From contig BSBK01008847.1 of the NCBI GenBank assembly GCA_027943335.1, positions 310,001 to 374,000 of the forward strand: a DNA stretch of 64,000 nucleotides, in the 5' to 3' direction. A model generated the notes under the pieces. It did no database searches, had not been told where the DNA came from, and saw only the letters and a program-made list of their open reading frames with translations. The position numbers and the translations under genes were made by a program. Shown in pieces: positions 47,205 through 57,487 of the stretch (position 1 is the first letter of the stretch; every line of letters starts with the position of its first letter). Source of the stretch: Chamaecyparis obtusa. Lineage: Eukaryota > Streptophyta > Pinopsida > Cupressales > Cupressaceae.

Positions 47205-47238
47205 CTAGCACTTGCACAAAACTGGTGCAAGGGTTAGC
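47205..47238 (-). mobile_element. Helitron-like 3' terminus
   Basis: On the minus strand GCTAACCCTTGCACC, loop, GTGCAAGTG and CTAG then T. The stem CTTGCAC (47211-47217) pairs with GTGCAAG (47225-47231). It matches the end at 29899-29929 in both stem sequence and distance to CTAG. The body would extend to the right. Confidence 0.55.
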
Positions 47239-47596
47239 CAATAGGAAATATATAAGTTTATATCTGAAAAAGAACAAAATAGGCAATATATAAGTTCAAA
47301 TATAGAAATATGGAAGAGAACAATTTGACACGTGCATATAAGATTAGTTTAATGGGCCAAGTAGCATTATCAGAATGAATAACAAATGACCAGTTCTCTT
47401 TCATAAAAAGGATGGAAGACTGCAATTGTATGAAGGAAGCACAATCTATTCAACATCTCTTGGCCTTGTGACACACAGATGACCACAATGTTCCAATGCA
47501 ATTCCACTTCTTTCACACAGTCAGGCAATGTTGTAATATAGAATTTAACATTTTCCCATACTTAACTTCCTCTATTAGGGTAGAGGAATGGTTCAC

Positions 47597-47874
47597 TGTT
47601 TAAAAAATAGACACATAGGAGAAACCCATATGAGCTCTACTAATCACAGACCCAGTCTATTAATTTATAGAAGGTTACATATTGAAGCGTTGAAGCGTAG
47701 ACCATATTGAAGCGTTGAAGCGTAGACCACAGTTAGCAGCAGAATTAATTGTGGACAGGTGAGGAGCTATTTGTAGATAGTTCTAGATACATGTAGGTGA
47801 GTGCAAGATCATTCTGGATGGTTCTGGTCTGTGCTGACAGTACCAGCTGCAGATAATTAATTTATCTTCTAACA
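47597..47874 (-). repeat. 3' LTR of the 47.6-49.6 kb element
   Basis: It aligns with 49369-49642 from GTTTAAAAAATAGACACATA to TTTATCTTCTAACA. The ATATTGAAGCGTTGAAGCGT segment is expanded relative to the other copy. Confidence 0.93.
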
Positions 47875-49368
47875 TCCCCCAATAAATTAATTATCTAATT
47901 ATTCTCAATATCCCCCCATAATCTAGAAACAATGGGTCCTCGCTTATATAGCCTTTTTAGGTACCCATTTACAAAACAAAGTTTTGGTTCCCCTTACCAC
48001 TATCACTTTGGGAAATTTGTTCCCCGTGTCATTATCACTCTGGGTTTTTAACCGGTTCACCCATAACCATTTGAGATTTTCCCAACTGATTCAATGTTAC
48101 ATTATTTTATGTTTTTTACCCAAACAAGTGGTTTTGGCTTACCACAAACCTCACTCACAAAAGTGGTTTAAGGATGACCATGATCCTCTCAACAAGTGGT
48201 TTTGGATTACCAAGAAAACATTGGTCCAATGATCACAAATCATCATTACGGGAACCAATGACCACAAATCATCATTACGGGAAACCATCATTTTTCTTGG
48301 CTTTTCTCCTTTTGTATCTGCATCAAAAATGATTATTGAGTCCATAAAAAAAGAAATCCATCTACCGAGATGCATGGGTACCCAGCCGCTGTACTCGCCA
48401 GTTGTATAAGAATTCCTTTCAGATTAATATATCAAACCAAAAACTTATGGAGTGTCGGGTACAGCTGATAATGCACCCTTTACAATATCTCAGATACAAT
48501 ACATTCTTCAACTTTGTGATTGCACACTATTTGGGATTGGCCTTTTTTTCAAGACCCTCCCAAATACTATCAATACCTTCACAAAATTAAAAACAACAAT
48601 TTCTTGAGGGGTTTCTCAACAATCTTCTTCAATACCAACACATTCTACCACTTCAACATTCACACACTTTTCTTGATAAACTTCAACCAACCAAAGATCC
48701 AACAACATTTAGCATGGCATCTCACCTCCAAATCCAGACTATTTTTACTTGATGCAATTACTTCATGCAGCTTACTTCTAGTAAATTCCTGCGCACATTC
48801 GTGCTTATCCCAGGCCAGGCCGGAAACACAGTTTGACCTGACTGCATGACTACAAGACTCCTCGTGCGATAATCTTGACCACCTTTACCCATAGCTAATT
48901 AGCACCCCCGACAAGGAAATTTACCACCTCTAAACCATTTTAAACCGAAAAACATTCAAATTCTTGCAGATCTCGAGCAGAGATCCATTCAAGAAGCTAC
49001 AAATGAAATTTCACTAAAAATGCTTGGCCAAACTGAGCTTCGACTAAACACTCAAACATTCCAGTACCTGCAAACCCCTGGCTTATAACAAAGTTCCCGC
49101 TTTGGCTCAGGCAAAGATTTTATAGGCGACTCTGCTTTTGCCAGGTTATTCTGAAGCGAAACAGAAGACACCAATGTGCTACGACACTGAAAACAGGGGA
49201 GACGGGACACCAATGTCCTCTGTCAAACGTACACAACATAAACACAGCAGAACAAAGACAAAGAAAACAATACACGACTCTGCAAACTAGAGGACACTCT
49301 GGTCTTGTCCTTGGGCTTGTGATGTGATCTGCAGTCCTGCAATGTAACCACCATTGGCTCTGATACCA

Positions 49369-49642
49369 CGTTTAAAAAATAGACACATAGGAGAAACCCA
49401 AATATGGGCTCTACTAATCACAGACCCAGTCTATTAAAGATCAAGTCTATTAATTTATAGAAGGTTACATATTAAATGCTTGCTTCACTGTAGACCACAG
49501 TTAGCTGCAGAATTAATTGAGGACAGGTGAGGAGCTATTTGTAGATAGTTCTAGATACATGTAGGTGAGTGCAAGATCATTCTGGATGGTTCTGGTCTGT
49601 GCCGACAGTACCAGCTGCAGATAATTAATTTATCTTCTAACA
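49369..49642 (-). repeat. 5' LTR of the 47.6-49.6 kb element
   Basis: It lies directly beside the primer binding site at 49354-49368 and ends AACA before the target duplication TTCAC. Confidence 0.93.
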
Positions 49643-49725
49643 TTCACACAGAATGATTCTTCAGTTTATTGGTGCTCACAAAGACTAAATCTTTGAAGGG
49701 CATTCTGCCAAACAATTCACAGGAG

Positions 49726-50703
49726 TTATCTATGATTGTACATTTTGGATGCATGTCAAACATAGCATGTCCAACTATAACATCTGACAAAAACATCCCT
49801 AAATCCTATGACCATTGCATTCAATGTGACGACATCTTTTTGAGGTTGTTATGCTTCCACACTTTGCAGAGGCTTTGTGTCAAACAGAGGCGTTATGGAT
49901 TCTTTTCTAGTTTAGCCTTATGGATTGATAGATACATGCGGCTCCAAAAGTATGTATGCTCCAGCTTCTCCGCCAGGGGTACGGACCTGGTGGAACCACG
50001 AATGCTGCAATAGCGTCCAGCTCTTCTGGTACCGCTTCCTCTAAAAATGAATTACCACTTCCTCTAAAAATGGATTGGCACCTGGAAAATCATCATCTAC
50101 GGGTCCCTCATCCTCCCCGTCCCCAATCCTCGACAGAAAATATGGTCCATTGTTCTAGCGCCCCAATGTCGACCACCACCCTGAATGAGAACTCCTGGAA
50201 CAACATGAGCGTTATCTATGATTGCACATTTTGAATGCATGTCAAACATAGATGTCCAACTATAACATCTGACAAAAACCTCCCTAAATCCTATGACCAT
50301 TGCATTCCATGTGACGACATCTCTTCAGAGTTGTTATGCTTCCACACTTTGCAGAGGCTGTGTGTCAAACAGAGGCGTTATCTATGATTGCACATTTTAA
50401 ATGCATGTCAAACATAGCATGTCCAACTATAACATCTGATAAAAACCTCCCTAAATCCTACGACCATTGCATTCCATGTAATGACATCTCTTTGAGGTTG
50501 TTATGCTTCCACACTTTGCAGAGGCTTTGTGTTGAACAAAGGTGTTATCTATGATTGCACATTTTGAATGCATGTCAAACATAGCATGTCCAACTATAAC
50601 ATCTGACAAAACCCCCCCTAAATCCTATGACCATTGCATTCCATGTGACATCTCTTCAAGGTTGTTATGGTTCCACACTTTGCAGAGGCTTTGTGTCAAA
50701 CAG
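49726..50703 (+). repeat. 166-bp tandem repeat, four copies, interrupted once
   Basis: Copies start with GTTATCTATGATTG at about 49726, 50211, 50377 and 50544. Each contains ATGCATGTCAAACATAG, CCAACTATAACATCTGA, CCTATGACCATTGCATTC and TTTGCAGAGGCT. The spacing of copies two to four is 166-167 bases. The first is separated from the rest by 318 bases of unrelated sequence. After 50703 only the TTTGCAGAGGCTTT portion is repeated (near 50730 and 50785). Confidence 0.9.
49893..50210 (+). other. Exon-like segment inserted in the 166-bp tandem repeat
   Basis: The segment breaks the tandem array exactly between copies one and two. It is richer in G+C than its surroundings. Part of it is open from about 49956 to 50234 and reads LQLLRQGYGPGGTTNAAIAS then Ser/Thr-rich sequence and PHPPRPQSS. 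There is an internal short direct repeat (ACTTCCTCTAAAAATG-like words near 50036 and 50052). A captured gene fragment is possible; the source gene is unknown. Confidence 0.4.
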
Positions 50704-50789
50704 TTCGTGTGCCTAGTTCATGCTCACACATTTTGCAGAGGCTTTCTATCAAACAGTTCACATGCCTTGTTCATGCTTCCGCCTTTTGC

Positions 50790-51385
50790 AGAGGCTTTCT
50801 GTCACACAGGTCACATTTCTACCAGAGCTTTTCCAACCATAATGCTTGGCATAAATCCGTCTTCATTATGCTTTGATGGATGCTGGCAAAGGTTGTTGAA
50901 TCTGCTTTTACGCCTGCCTGTTGCATTTGCCCGAGTCTTTAACTCACCCAGAAACAGTGACTTAGGACTCCTTGGCATCCATTGTATATTATACCATTTG
51001 TAATGAAACAACACTTAAAAGGAATTAAAAGGAAAACAGGAGTGTCAAAGTCAAGCTTCAGTAAGCTTAAGGACCCCATTTTCACAAGAGCATAACCGGC
51101 TTACTCAATTGCTTCTGCTTGTCTCGATAAATACACACGTTTCTCAGACACCTACAGAATTGAATGCACTCTTATCTCAAATGCAAAAAAGTAAAACTCG
51201 TGCAAATTCTATCCTATGTTAAGTAAAATTGGACTTGCACAAGTAGTTCCATGCACTGACCACCTCTATAAGCAATTAAAAAAATAGGATTGATGTCTAG
51301 ATCATCTTCAAGGACAAGTGATCTTGTTTGAAAATAAATGTGTTCCCTTCCATTCAACAATCAGAAATAAGAAGCTGAATATACA
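50790..51385. other. Spacer without supported genes
   Basis: Ordinary mixed-composition sequence with no convincing open frames or repeats beyond the trailing TTTGCAGAGGCTTT copies. Confidence 0.35.
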
Positions 51386-51389
51386 CTGG

Positions 51390-51640
51390 CTATGTGAAAT
51401 TAGATTCAATTGGGTAGTCACCAGATATATGAAAAAATTAGATTCAACAGGGTAATCACTGGATACATGAAATTAGGACCCAATAGCGTATTCACTGGAT
51501 ATATGATATTAGATTCAATAGGGTATTCACTAGATGTATAATATTAGAACCCAATAGGGCGTTCTCTGGATATCTGGTAATAGATTCAACCGGTTATTCG
51601 CTGGATATATGAAATTAGGACTCAACGGGGTCTCTACCAT
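51390..51640 (+). repeat. Minisatellite of about 38-42 bp units
   Basis: Units of the form ATATATGAAATTAGATTCAA then YAGGGTATTCACTGG repeat about six times. ATTAG words fall at about 51399, 51437, 51475, 51518 and 51543, and copies differ by substitutions. The array abuts the open frame that begins near 51619. Confidence 0.8.
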
Positions 51641-51954
51641 ATACGGGATGCTGGGTGTTGATTGAGGAGAAGAGGGATAAAGCAGAGTTGTCACCTGAAG
51701 CGGGGAGCAGCCCCACCTTCATAATCAAGTTTCCCAAGTCTCCTGCAAGGAGCAGTGATGGGGCTTCCAGCCATCCAGTCTTGACTTTCTCATCTGCAAG
51801 AATGGTTGCAGAGCCTGGCTCATCCATGTCTAGTATCTCCCACCCCATGATAATTCGAGCTCAGGAAATTGCCAGGGGGGGGCAAGAGATCATGAAATTG
51901 TATGAAGGCATGCCTGAGTCTGCCAATGGCTGGGGTGGTTGTGGGTGGATATAG
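51619..51954 (+). CDS. Unidentified open frame, possible terminal exon
   Basis: The frame is open from 51619 to the TAG at 51952-51954. The protein-like part starts near 51658 (LIEEKRDKAELSPEAGSSPT) and includes FIIKFPKSPARSSDGASSHP, HPMIIRAQEIARGGQEIMKL and a Gly/Trp-rich end (GWGGCGWI). There is no in-frame ATG before 51802, so it would be a 3' exon or a fragment; no clear splice acceptor stands at its start. Composition is coding-like and unlike the flanks. I do not recognise the family. Confidence 0.35.
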   Translation, partial: DSTGSLPYTGCWVLIEEKRDKAELSPEAGSSPTFIIKFPKSPARSSDGASSHPVLTFSSARMVAEPGSSMSSISHPMIIRAQEIARGGQEIMKLYEGMPESANGWGGCGWI

Positions 51955-51959
51955 TTGGG

Positions 51960-53930
51960 GGGCCGCCCTTTCAACGTTAATTTTAAGAAATTCTGATTTG
52001 TAACTGACTTGCAATTGTAGAATCCTAAACTAACAAGGTATGTCTAAGGCCATTTTGCTTGTCACACTGAAATATTACAACGAGTTTGGCTGCTGGGATA
52101 ATTGGGACATTAGACTATGTGGGTCAGACATTTTGCATCTGCATGTCACAACAGTTTTAGTGGGAATTCTATGTTTTTTCATGAAGTAGCAATCAGAAAT
52201 AATTCTCTTTATGGGGTTCCGATATGATTCTATAACTTCATCAAACAGAGGTTAGATATTTTCTACTTACAGTTTTGTATATGCATCAGTCGTAACAGTA
52301 ATTATTTGTAATAGCATGTTGACTTATGAATGCTTATCTCTCTCTCTCTCTATATATATATATCGAAATATCACAGCACCTGAAAAGAATATAACACGGT
52401 TGTCAGACTTATAAAGCGAAGGAAAAGCAGCTCGATCATTAGTTTCTATTTTATCTTTCTCTTTATGTCTGCAATTTCCTGAAGTGTAGCTGATCATCCG
52501 CATAAAATGTTGATAGATATGTAACACATTTAGTGCACTCATGCCCTATCCCATAATCATATCTGGTAGATAGTATGCCCATCTAGAGTTGGTCTTAGAA
52601 TTTATTTGGTTATGACTTATCCAGAGATAGTGATCTCAACAAAAAATTCAAATGAGACATGCAGATCAGGAATCTAAGGGCATACACATTAATGTCTAAG
52701 TTCAATGATTAATACCCCAGTCAAATATCAGTTCACACAGTGATGAGTCTGCAGTTCAGAATTGCGATTCTAGACTCTAGTCTTATAACTGTACTATCGT
52801 AGAAATGCATGAGCATTTTTGTGGTCCCCTTGGAAGGAAAAAAATAATTTGAATCATCAACCTTAGAAGTTTTGAAGGGTTTGCATTCTGCAAAAGTTTT
52901 ATAATTATAACATGCACCCACAGTCAAATTACCAATCAAAAAATAAATCACCATTTTGTTTATAATCTATGCCCTAAGGATTTATATACACTTATAGCCA
53001 AATTTGCATAGGACAATTACCCAGCCGGTCTGGCATGACGCAATGTAGCCACTTTAAATTTAAGCATCTTAGTCAGGCTTCAACCTAAATCAGAGGAATC
53101 GGAGTGCTCTTAATGAACAAATCTGGAGGAGGCGGCTGAACCTTCAATGGCAGAGGGGCACGCTTTTGCAACTGATTCCTCTTTTCAACAACTTCCATGG
53201 GCATTAATAAGCTGGGTTGCATTCCTAGTCTTGATTTAAGCCCTCTTTCTTCTCTCCTTCATGTAGTATACACCTGCCAATCACATTTGATTGAAAGTTT
53301 CAAATCCTTTTCGTGCATATCCTGCAATTAAGGCATCTTTGAAAAAGACCGCATATCTTTGAAGCATCTCACACGGTTCATGCGCCCTGTTTATGCGTCC
53401 AAAAGAGCTTGAATACCGAATTACCATGCATTATGCAAACCCGTAAACAAAGTCAATACTATTAAGAAGTTTAGAATTTACATAGTCACGGAGACCTTCA
53501 AACGCAAAACCATCAACATGGTTATAATGTACATCAAACAGTTCAGGATATTTTGTCAAACATTTCATGTGCCTTGTCTGTGCTTGCACAGTTTGCATAC
53601 ATGTTTCCCAGGGCAGTTGCAGGACAAAATTCCTTTCTATGGTGGGTATATGAAATTCTCAATATGCAAAACGTGCTTGTCTATGTAATATTATTATAGG
53701 ATTTAAACATGTGATCTCTTTTTCAAGAGTAAATTATTCCTTTTACATCAATTTAATTATACAAAACCTTATTACCAGCGTACGTGCTCGCCTGATTATT
53801 TTCCCAACATTGAAATTACTTGCACAAGAAGCGTTCTTCCATTCAAATATCTTAGACTAATGGCAAAATAACCTCAACTCCTGAGACTCGTACCAAGATC
53901 TCTTTCAGCACACAACCCAAAAAGCTCTGC
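51960..53930. other. Spacer with a (TC)n(TA)n microsatellite
   Basis: TC repeats at 52337-52350 pass into TA repeats to about 52363. The remainder is mixed sequence without supported genes. 53340-53600 contains phrases (TTCATGCGCCCTG, TTCATGTGCCTTG) resembling the words near 50705-50775 of the tandem-repeat region. Confidence 0.4.
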
Positions 53931-53936
53931 CTCTAC

Positions 53937-54450
53937 TCATTCCTCTGATGATGATGACCACAGAGACAATGGCGATTCTTCCTCATCTTCATCTTCAGGG
54001 GACTCAATCACTTTCTCACTTGCATCTAGGGCATCAATAACAGCCTTAATGGCAGCATCAGGATCAGATTTATTCTGAAAAAGAATTTCACAAATGTCTG
54101 CCGGAGGCAGTCGCCCTCCAGATTTCATCTTCTCCTTTAGAGACCGAAATAGAAAGTGATCCCTCAAATCCAAGTAATTAAAGACCAATTGTGTAAATGC
54201 CTCAGATTCACAGTAAGACACAAGTATATGCATATCCATTCGCCCACTTCCTAGCAGCGCAAGATCGAGTCGCTCCTTGTGATTTGTCGTAAAAATCGTG
54301 ATTCTCTCTTCGCCGCAGCTCCCCAGAGCCCGTCTGCAAAATTCATTGCCTTCGTCACGCGAAAAAGAGCTCCCCACGCCGCCTCAAGTTCTGGTATAAA
54401 CTCGTCCAAGATCATCCACGCTTCTGAAAAGATCTTGACAGCCAATCGCC
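53937..54450 (-). pseudogene. AAA-ATPase (BCS1/AATP1-type) pseudogene fragment
   Basis: On the minus strand the sequence reads NFADGLWG in one frame and SCGEERITIFTTNHKERLD in another. Together these match the segment after Walker B in plant BCS1-like AAA-ATPases, so a frameshift lies near 54325. It continues LALLGSGRMDMHI where the family has PALLRPGRMDMHI, so the conserved Arg-Pro of the second region of homology is lost. It ends with the C-terminal lid region (VFNYLDLRDHFLF, PADICEIL) and an acidic tail (SPEDEDEEESP). The P-loop and Walker B half are missing upstream: an ATG near 54488 opens only 33 unrelated codons before a TGA. Functional family members are single-exon ATPases of membranes or mitochondria. 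This copy is truncated and frameshifted. Confidence 0.82.
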
Positions 54451-56340
54451 TGCAGCTTGGGCTTCAGCTCCGTTAGGGTTTGCATCGCTTGTAAACCTTT
54501 GTCATATGCAGACCGGAAAGAATGGCTTTCCGAGAATTCTCCATTTATGTGTCTTATGGCAGTTTCTCGTCATGGCGGTGGACAACGGAGGAAGAACAAG
54601 TCATCACCAATACAGTTTCCTCTGGCAGATATTCCGATTACAATCAGGCAAGCAGGTGTGTGTCAATTCTGATTTTCACCCGTCCCTTATCGGCTTACCT
54701 GATCGCTCAGGGCAAGCACCACGGTGGCATTGCCTCTGCGGAATCATCGAAAAACAATATTCGATGCCCTTCCGATGCGAAAACGTCCAAAACGGACCAT
54801 TTCGCGGTGACAACGTGACGATTTTCAGGGCAGTGTTCGCCCAAGAAATAGCCTTATCGGCTAAATAAGAAGAGTTTGAAATTAGAGCAATCTTGTCAAG
54901 GAGTTATTCATGTTATATATATATTCAAATTTTTAGGCGATTATAAAATAAATAAATTTAAGATCTTCAAATTTATTTATCAAATATTTATTACCATTTA
55001 TTTTTAAATTGTAAAAATTATAAATTAAAATTTAGAGTTTTAATTTGATGGTTGTATATAATTCTATTAGATTACTCTTTTTTAATAAACAATTAAAGTT
55101 ATTAGAAAATTGTACTATACAAATACATTTTTTTGAGATGTATATGGATGGGGAGAGGGGGTTGTAGAAGACTAGATTGATATTGATATATCTATTTTTG
55201 AAAACAGGAGATAGTGGCACTTGGAGACACTATTTTTTTTCATATAATTTAATAATTTATAAAAAAATAGCATGACATCAAAATCTCCAAATTGCAAATC
55301 CTTTGGTAAGAGTATGCCCAAATACTAAATAGGAAATGAAAAACAGTCGAGAGAAAAAAAAAAGTGTTGGAAAGAGGGAACACTGAGAGGGGTGAGTGAG
55401 GGGGGGTTAATCAATGTTCTAACAATTTTAACTTTATTAACTCAATTTACAAACCACTTAATGCATAAATTGAAAAGTAAAGTGCATCAACATAAAGAAA
55501 ATAAACATAAGACCATAACACACATATTTTTATCGTGGAAAACCTATTAGGGGAAAAACCATAGTGGGGAGGACACCCACAAGCCAATTTACTTTGCAGG
55601 AATATTGTCTTACAATCAGTTAGAATGCACATGCATTCAAGCTTACCGTCTAGAGTTCACTGCTAAATACAAAAAGGGCTACTTGACCCATTACATAAAA
55701 ACTCATTATCTTACATAGATCAATACAATGATCGTTATATAGTGAACTATCTAAAACAACACCTAACATTGTCTAATTACAATTCTATGTAAGCACATAA
55801 CATAGCTTTGATACCCTGTTTTATTGATTGCATACTAACTCTGTTCTTCACCAATCAGTAACTCAGATTTGTAAACCTTGCACAAAACTTGCATACCACA
55901 ACTTTCGTGCTTCAGATCATGCATCAACAAAACCTTATTTTTTGATCTTATACCTTTGTAATCCCTAATTTGATCTTGCAATGTTGGCATAAAACTTCTT
56001 AGGAAGTGTAAACCGTTTTCTACTTAACTGCCAAAAATAGAGTTCAATTCTCAATCCAAATAAGGGTTATCATCGATACACCTCTTAACATGTCGACTCA
56101 ACTAATTTGACTGTGCTTTGACCCTTAAAAATGTTTTACCGATTTACACAATAAGATTCTTCACCATGTCAGCCTGTTCTTACTTATCCTTAAAAACTGC
56201 CACTCAAAATTGCATAACTTCTATGCGCCATAAGATCTTTCTATGAAACTTTGGAATTAGGAAGAATATACCTTAAACAATATTCCTCTAGATGAGCACC
56301 CAAAAATATTACGCTGGTACCCTTCGCAGATCTAAGCTCT
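54451..56340. other. Spacer: CpG-containing upstream region, then AT-rich sequence
   Basis: 54451-54870 is richer in G+C and CpG, as in low-copy sequence near a gene start. A repeated word AAGCCGATAAGG / AGCCGATAAGG occurs near 54692 and 54848 (minus-strand reading). 54900-55440 is AT-rich. 55525-55600 has GTGGAAAACCTATTAGGGGA, a phrase of dispersed-repeat character. No gene is supported. Confidence 0.4.
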
Positions 56341-56344
56341 ATAT

Positions 56345-56500
56345 GCACTTGATAAGTAGGAGATATTTTCCATGGCAAGTCAAATTGTGATATCGCTATC
56401 AGGATTCAACTATGTAGTTATTTGAGTCAAACTCATTGACCCATGTTTCATAAGTAGTGATTCACACGAACCCATCTCTCATGAGAATAAATGGAACACT
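56345..56500 (-). mobile_element. Single copy of the foldback-arm unit
   Basis: On the minus strand GAGAGATGGGTTCGTGTGAA through TTGACTCAA, TTGAATCCTGATAGCGATAT to CTCCTACTTATCAA matches the arm and tail of the foldback element at 40510-40641. It directly follows the 5S-derived sequence on the same strand. Confidence 0.8.
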
Positions 56501-56526
56501 TAGCACTCATTGAATATAGGTGATGC

Positions 56527-56640
56527 TCACAGAGGTGAAGCACCGAGACTTCTCGGGAGGTCACCCATCCCATTACTACTCCAACTCAAGCGCGCTTAAC
56601 TACGAAGTTTCCTCCATTGTTAAATGGTGCAAGAGCACCT
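56527..56640 (-). repeat. 5S-rRNA-derived sequence (Cassandra- or SINE3-like)
   Basis: The minus strand contains AGTTAAGCGCGCTTGAG, GGAGTAGTAATGGGATGGG and TGACCTCCCGAGAAGTC, corresponding to the A box, intermediate region and C box of plant 5S rRNA in order and spacing. The 5' third of 5S rRNA is not recognisable and the 3' end is altered (TCGGTGCTTCACC). This is therefore not a functional 5S gene. Cassandra elements carry 5S sequence in their LTRs and SINE3 elements use it as promoter. No second LTR copy, primer site or target duplication was found, so the class is open. Confidence 0.75.
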
Positions 56641-56950
56641 TGGACTTGGAAGGCTACCAAGGGGGGTCCTAGACAACCTTGAGAAAATGAAGAATGTAAG
56701 GACCTAAAAGGTCTCAAAGCAATGTAACTCGGGCCATTAGTGCCTATGAAATGTAATGAGATGCACTAAAAGTGCCAAAATGATATAAAGTCCTAAAGGA
56801 CCTTAGGACCAAATTCCTGTAATATGGCAATATGATGCCAAGAGCGGTCAGGTAGGAGTCTAAGAATGTTTAATGATGTAATTAGGTCATAAAATGGCTA
56901 TTGTCAAAGTTAGAAGTCTGTAGGAGTTCATTTAAACATAGTTTAATTGT
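56641..56950. other. Spacer between 5S-derived sequence and Tat relic
   Basis: Short sequence with repeated AGGACCTAAAAGG and AAGGACCTTAGGACC words and no gene. It may be the upstream part of the 5S-bearing element. Confidence 0.35.
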
Positions 56951-57487
56951 TTAAACAATCAATTGCAAATCTCCATAAATTTGCAAGTGTTTAATGTTAA
57001 GAGATAAAGTTGCTCGTAGGCCAGCTATAAGAGCTTCATACTCCACAATATTGTTAGTACAAGGAAAGGTCAATTTATACGATAGAGGGATCTGTTTTTT
57101 CATAGGAGGGGTCAAGATAATACCGACATCAGAACCTGTCTTACATCTAGATCCATCAAAATATAATTCCCAGACATCATCCTGTTTAATAGCTAAAATG
57201 TTTTCATCAGGGAATTCCATTGATGTAAAGCATGCATCGGAATGAGGACAAGGAGCTTCGGCTAAATAATCTGTTAAAGCTTGTCCTTTAATCGACTTTT
57301 GAGAAATGAAATTAAGATCAAATTCTGTAAGTAACATCACCCACTTTGCTAGACGACTAGAAAGATCAATTTTTGAGAAAAGATGTTTCAAAGGATCGAA
57401 TTTAACAATCACATTGACTTCAACATTTAAGAGATAATGCCTAAGTTTTTTACAAGCATAAACTACAGCTAAGCATTGTCTTTCCAA
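56951..57487 (-). pseudogene. Tat RNase H and second (archaeal-like) RNase H
   Basis: The first part, ERQCLAVVYACKKLRHYLLN to AKWVMLLTEFDLNF, is the end of the classical RNase H and its connection. The second starts at VWELYFDGSRCKTGSDVGII (Asp-Gly-Ser near 57160) and includes CTNNIVEYEALIAGLRAT and IYGDLQLIV, the aRH of Tat elements with Asp, Glu and Asp positions retained. It breaks off at a TAA near 56951, where integrase-side sequence should begin. Confidence 0.9.

Larger units (their letters stand above)
47597..49642 (-). mobile_element. Short non-coding LTR retrotransposon (2.05 kb), minus orientation
   Basis: Direct repeats of about 276 bp (47597-47874 and 49369-49642) are flanked by a perfect duplication TTCAC (47592-47596 and 49643-49647). 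In minus orientation the LTR begins TGTTAGAAGATAAATTAATT and ends TTTTTTAAACA (CG in one copy). The adjoining minus-strand sequence at 49354-49368 is TGGTATCAGAGCCAA, a perfect initiator-methionine primer site. Next to the other LTR is TTGGGGGA as polypurine tract. The 1.5-kb interior has no gag or pol, so it falls in the LARD/TRIM class of non-autonomous elements. The left LTR carries a short tandem duplication of TTGAAGCGTAGACC (47682-47728). Confidence 0.94.

Noticed and set aside
56527..56640. Functional 5S rRNA gene
   Set aside because: The 5' third is missing and the 3' end is altered; it is a single copy within mobile-element sequence.
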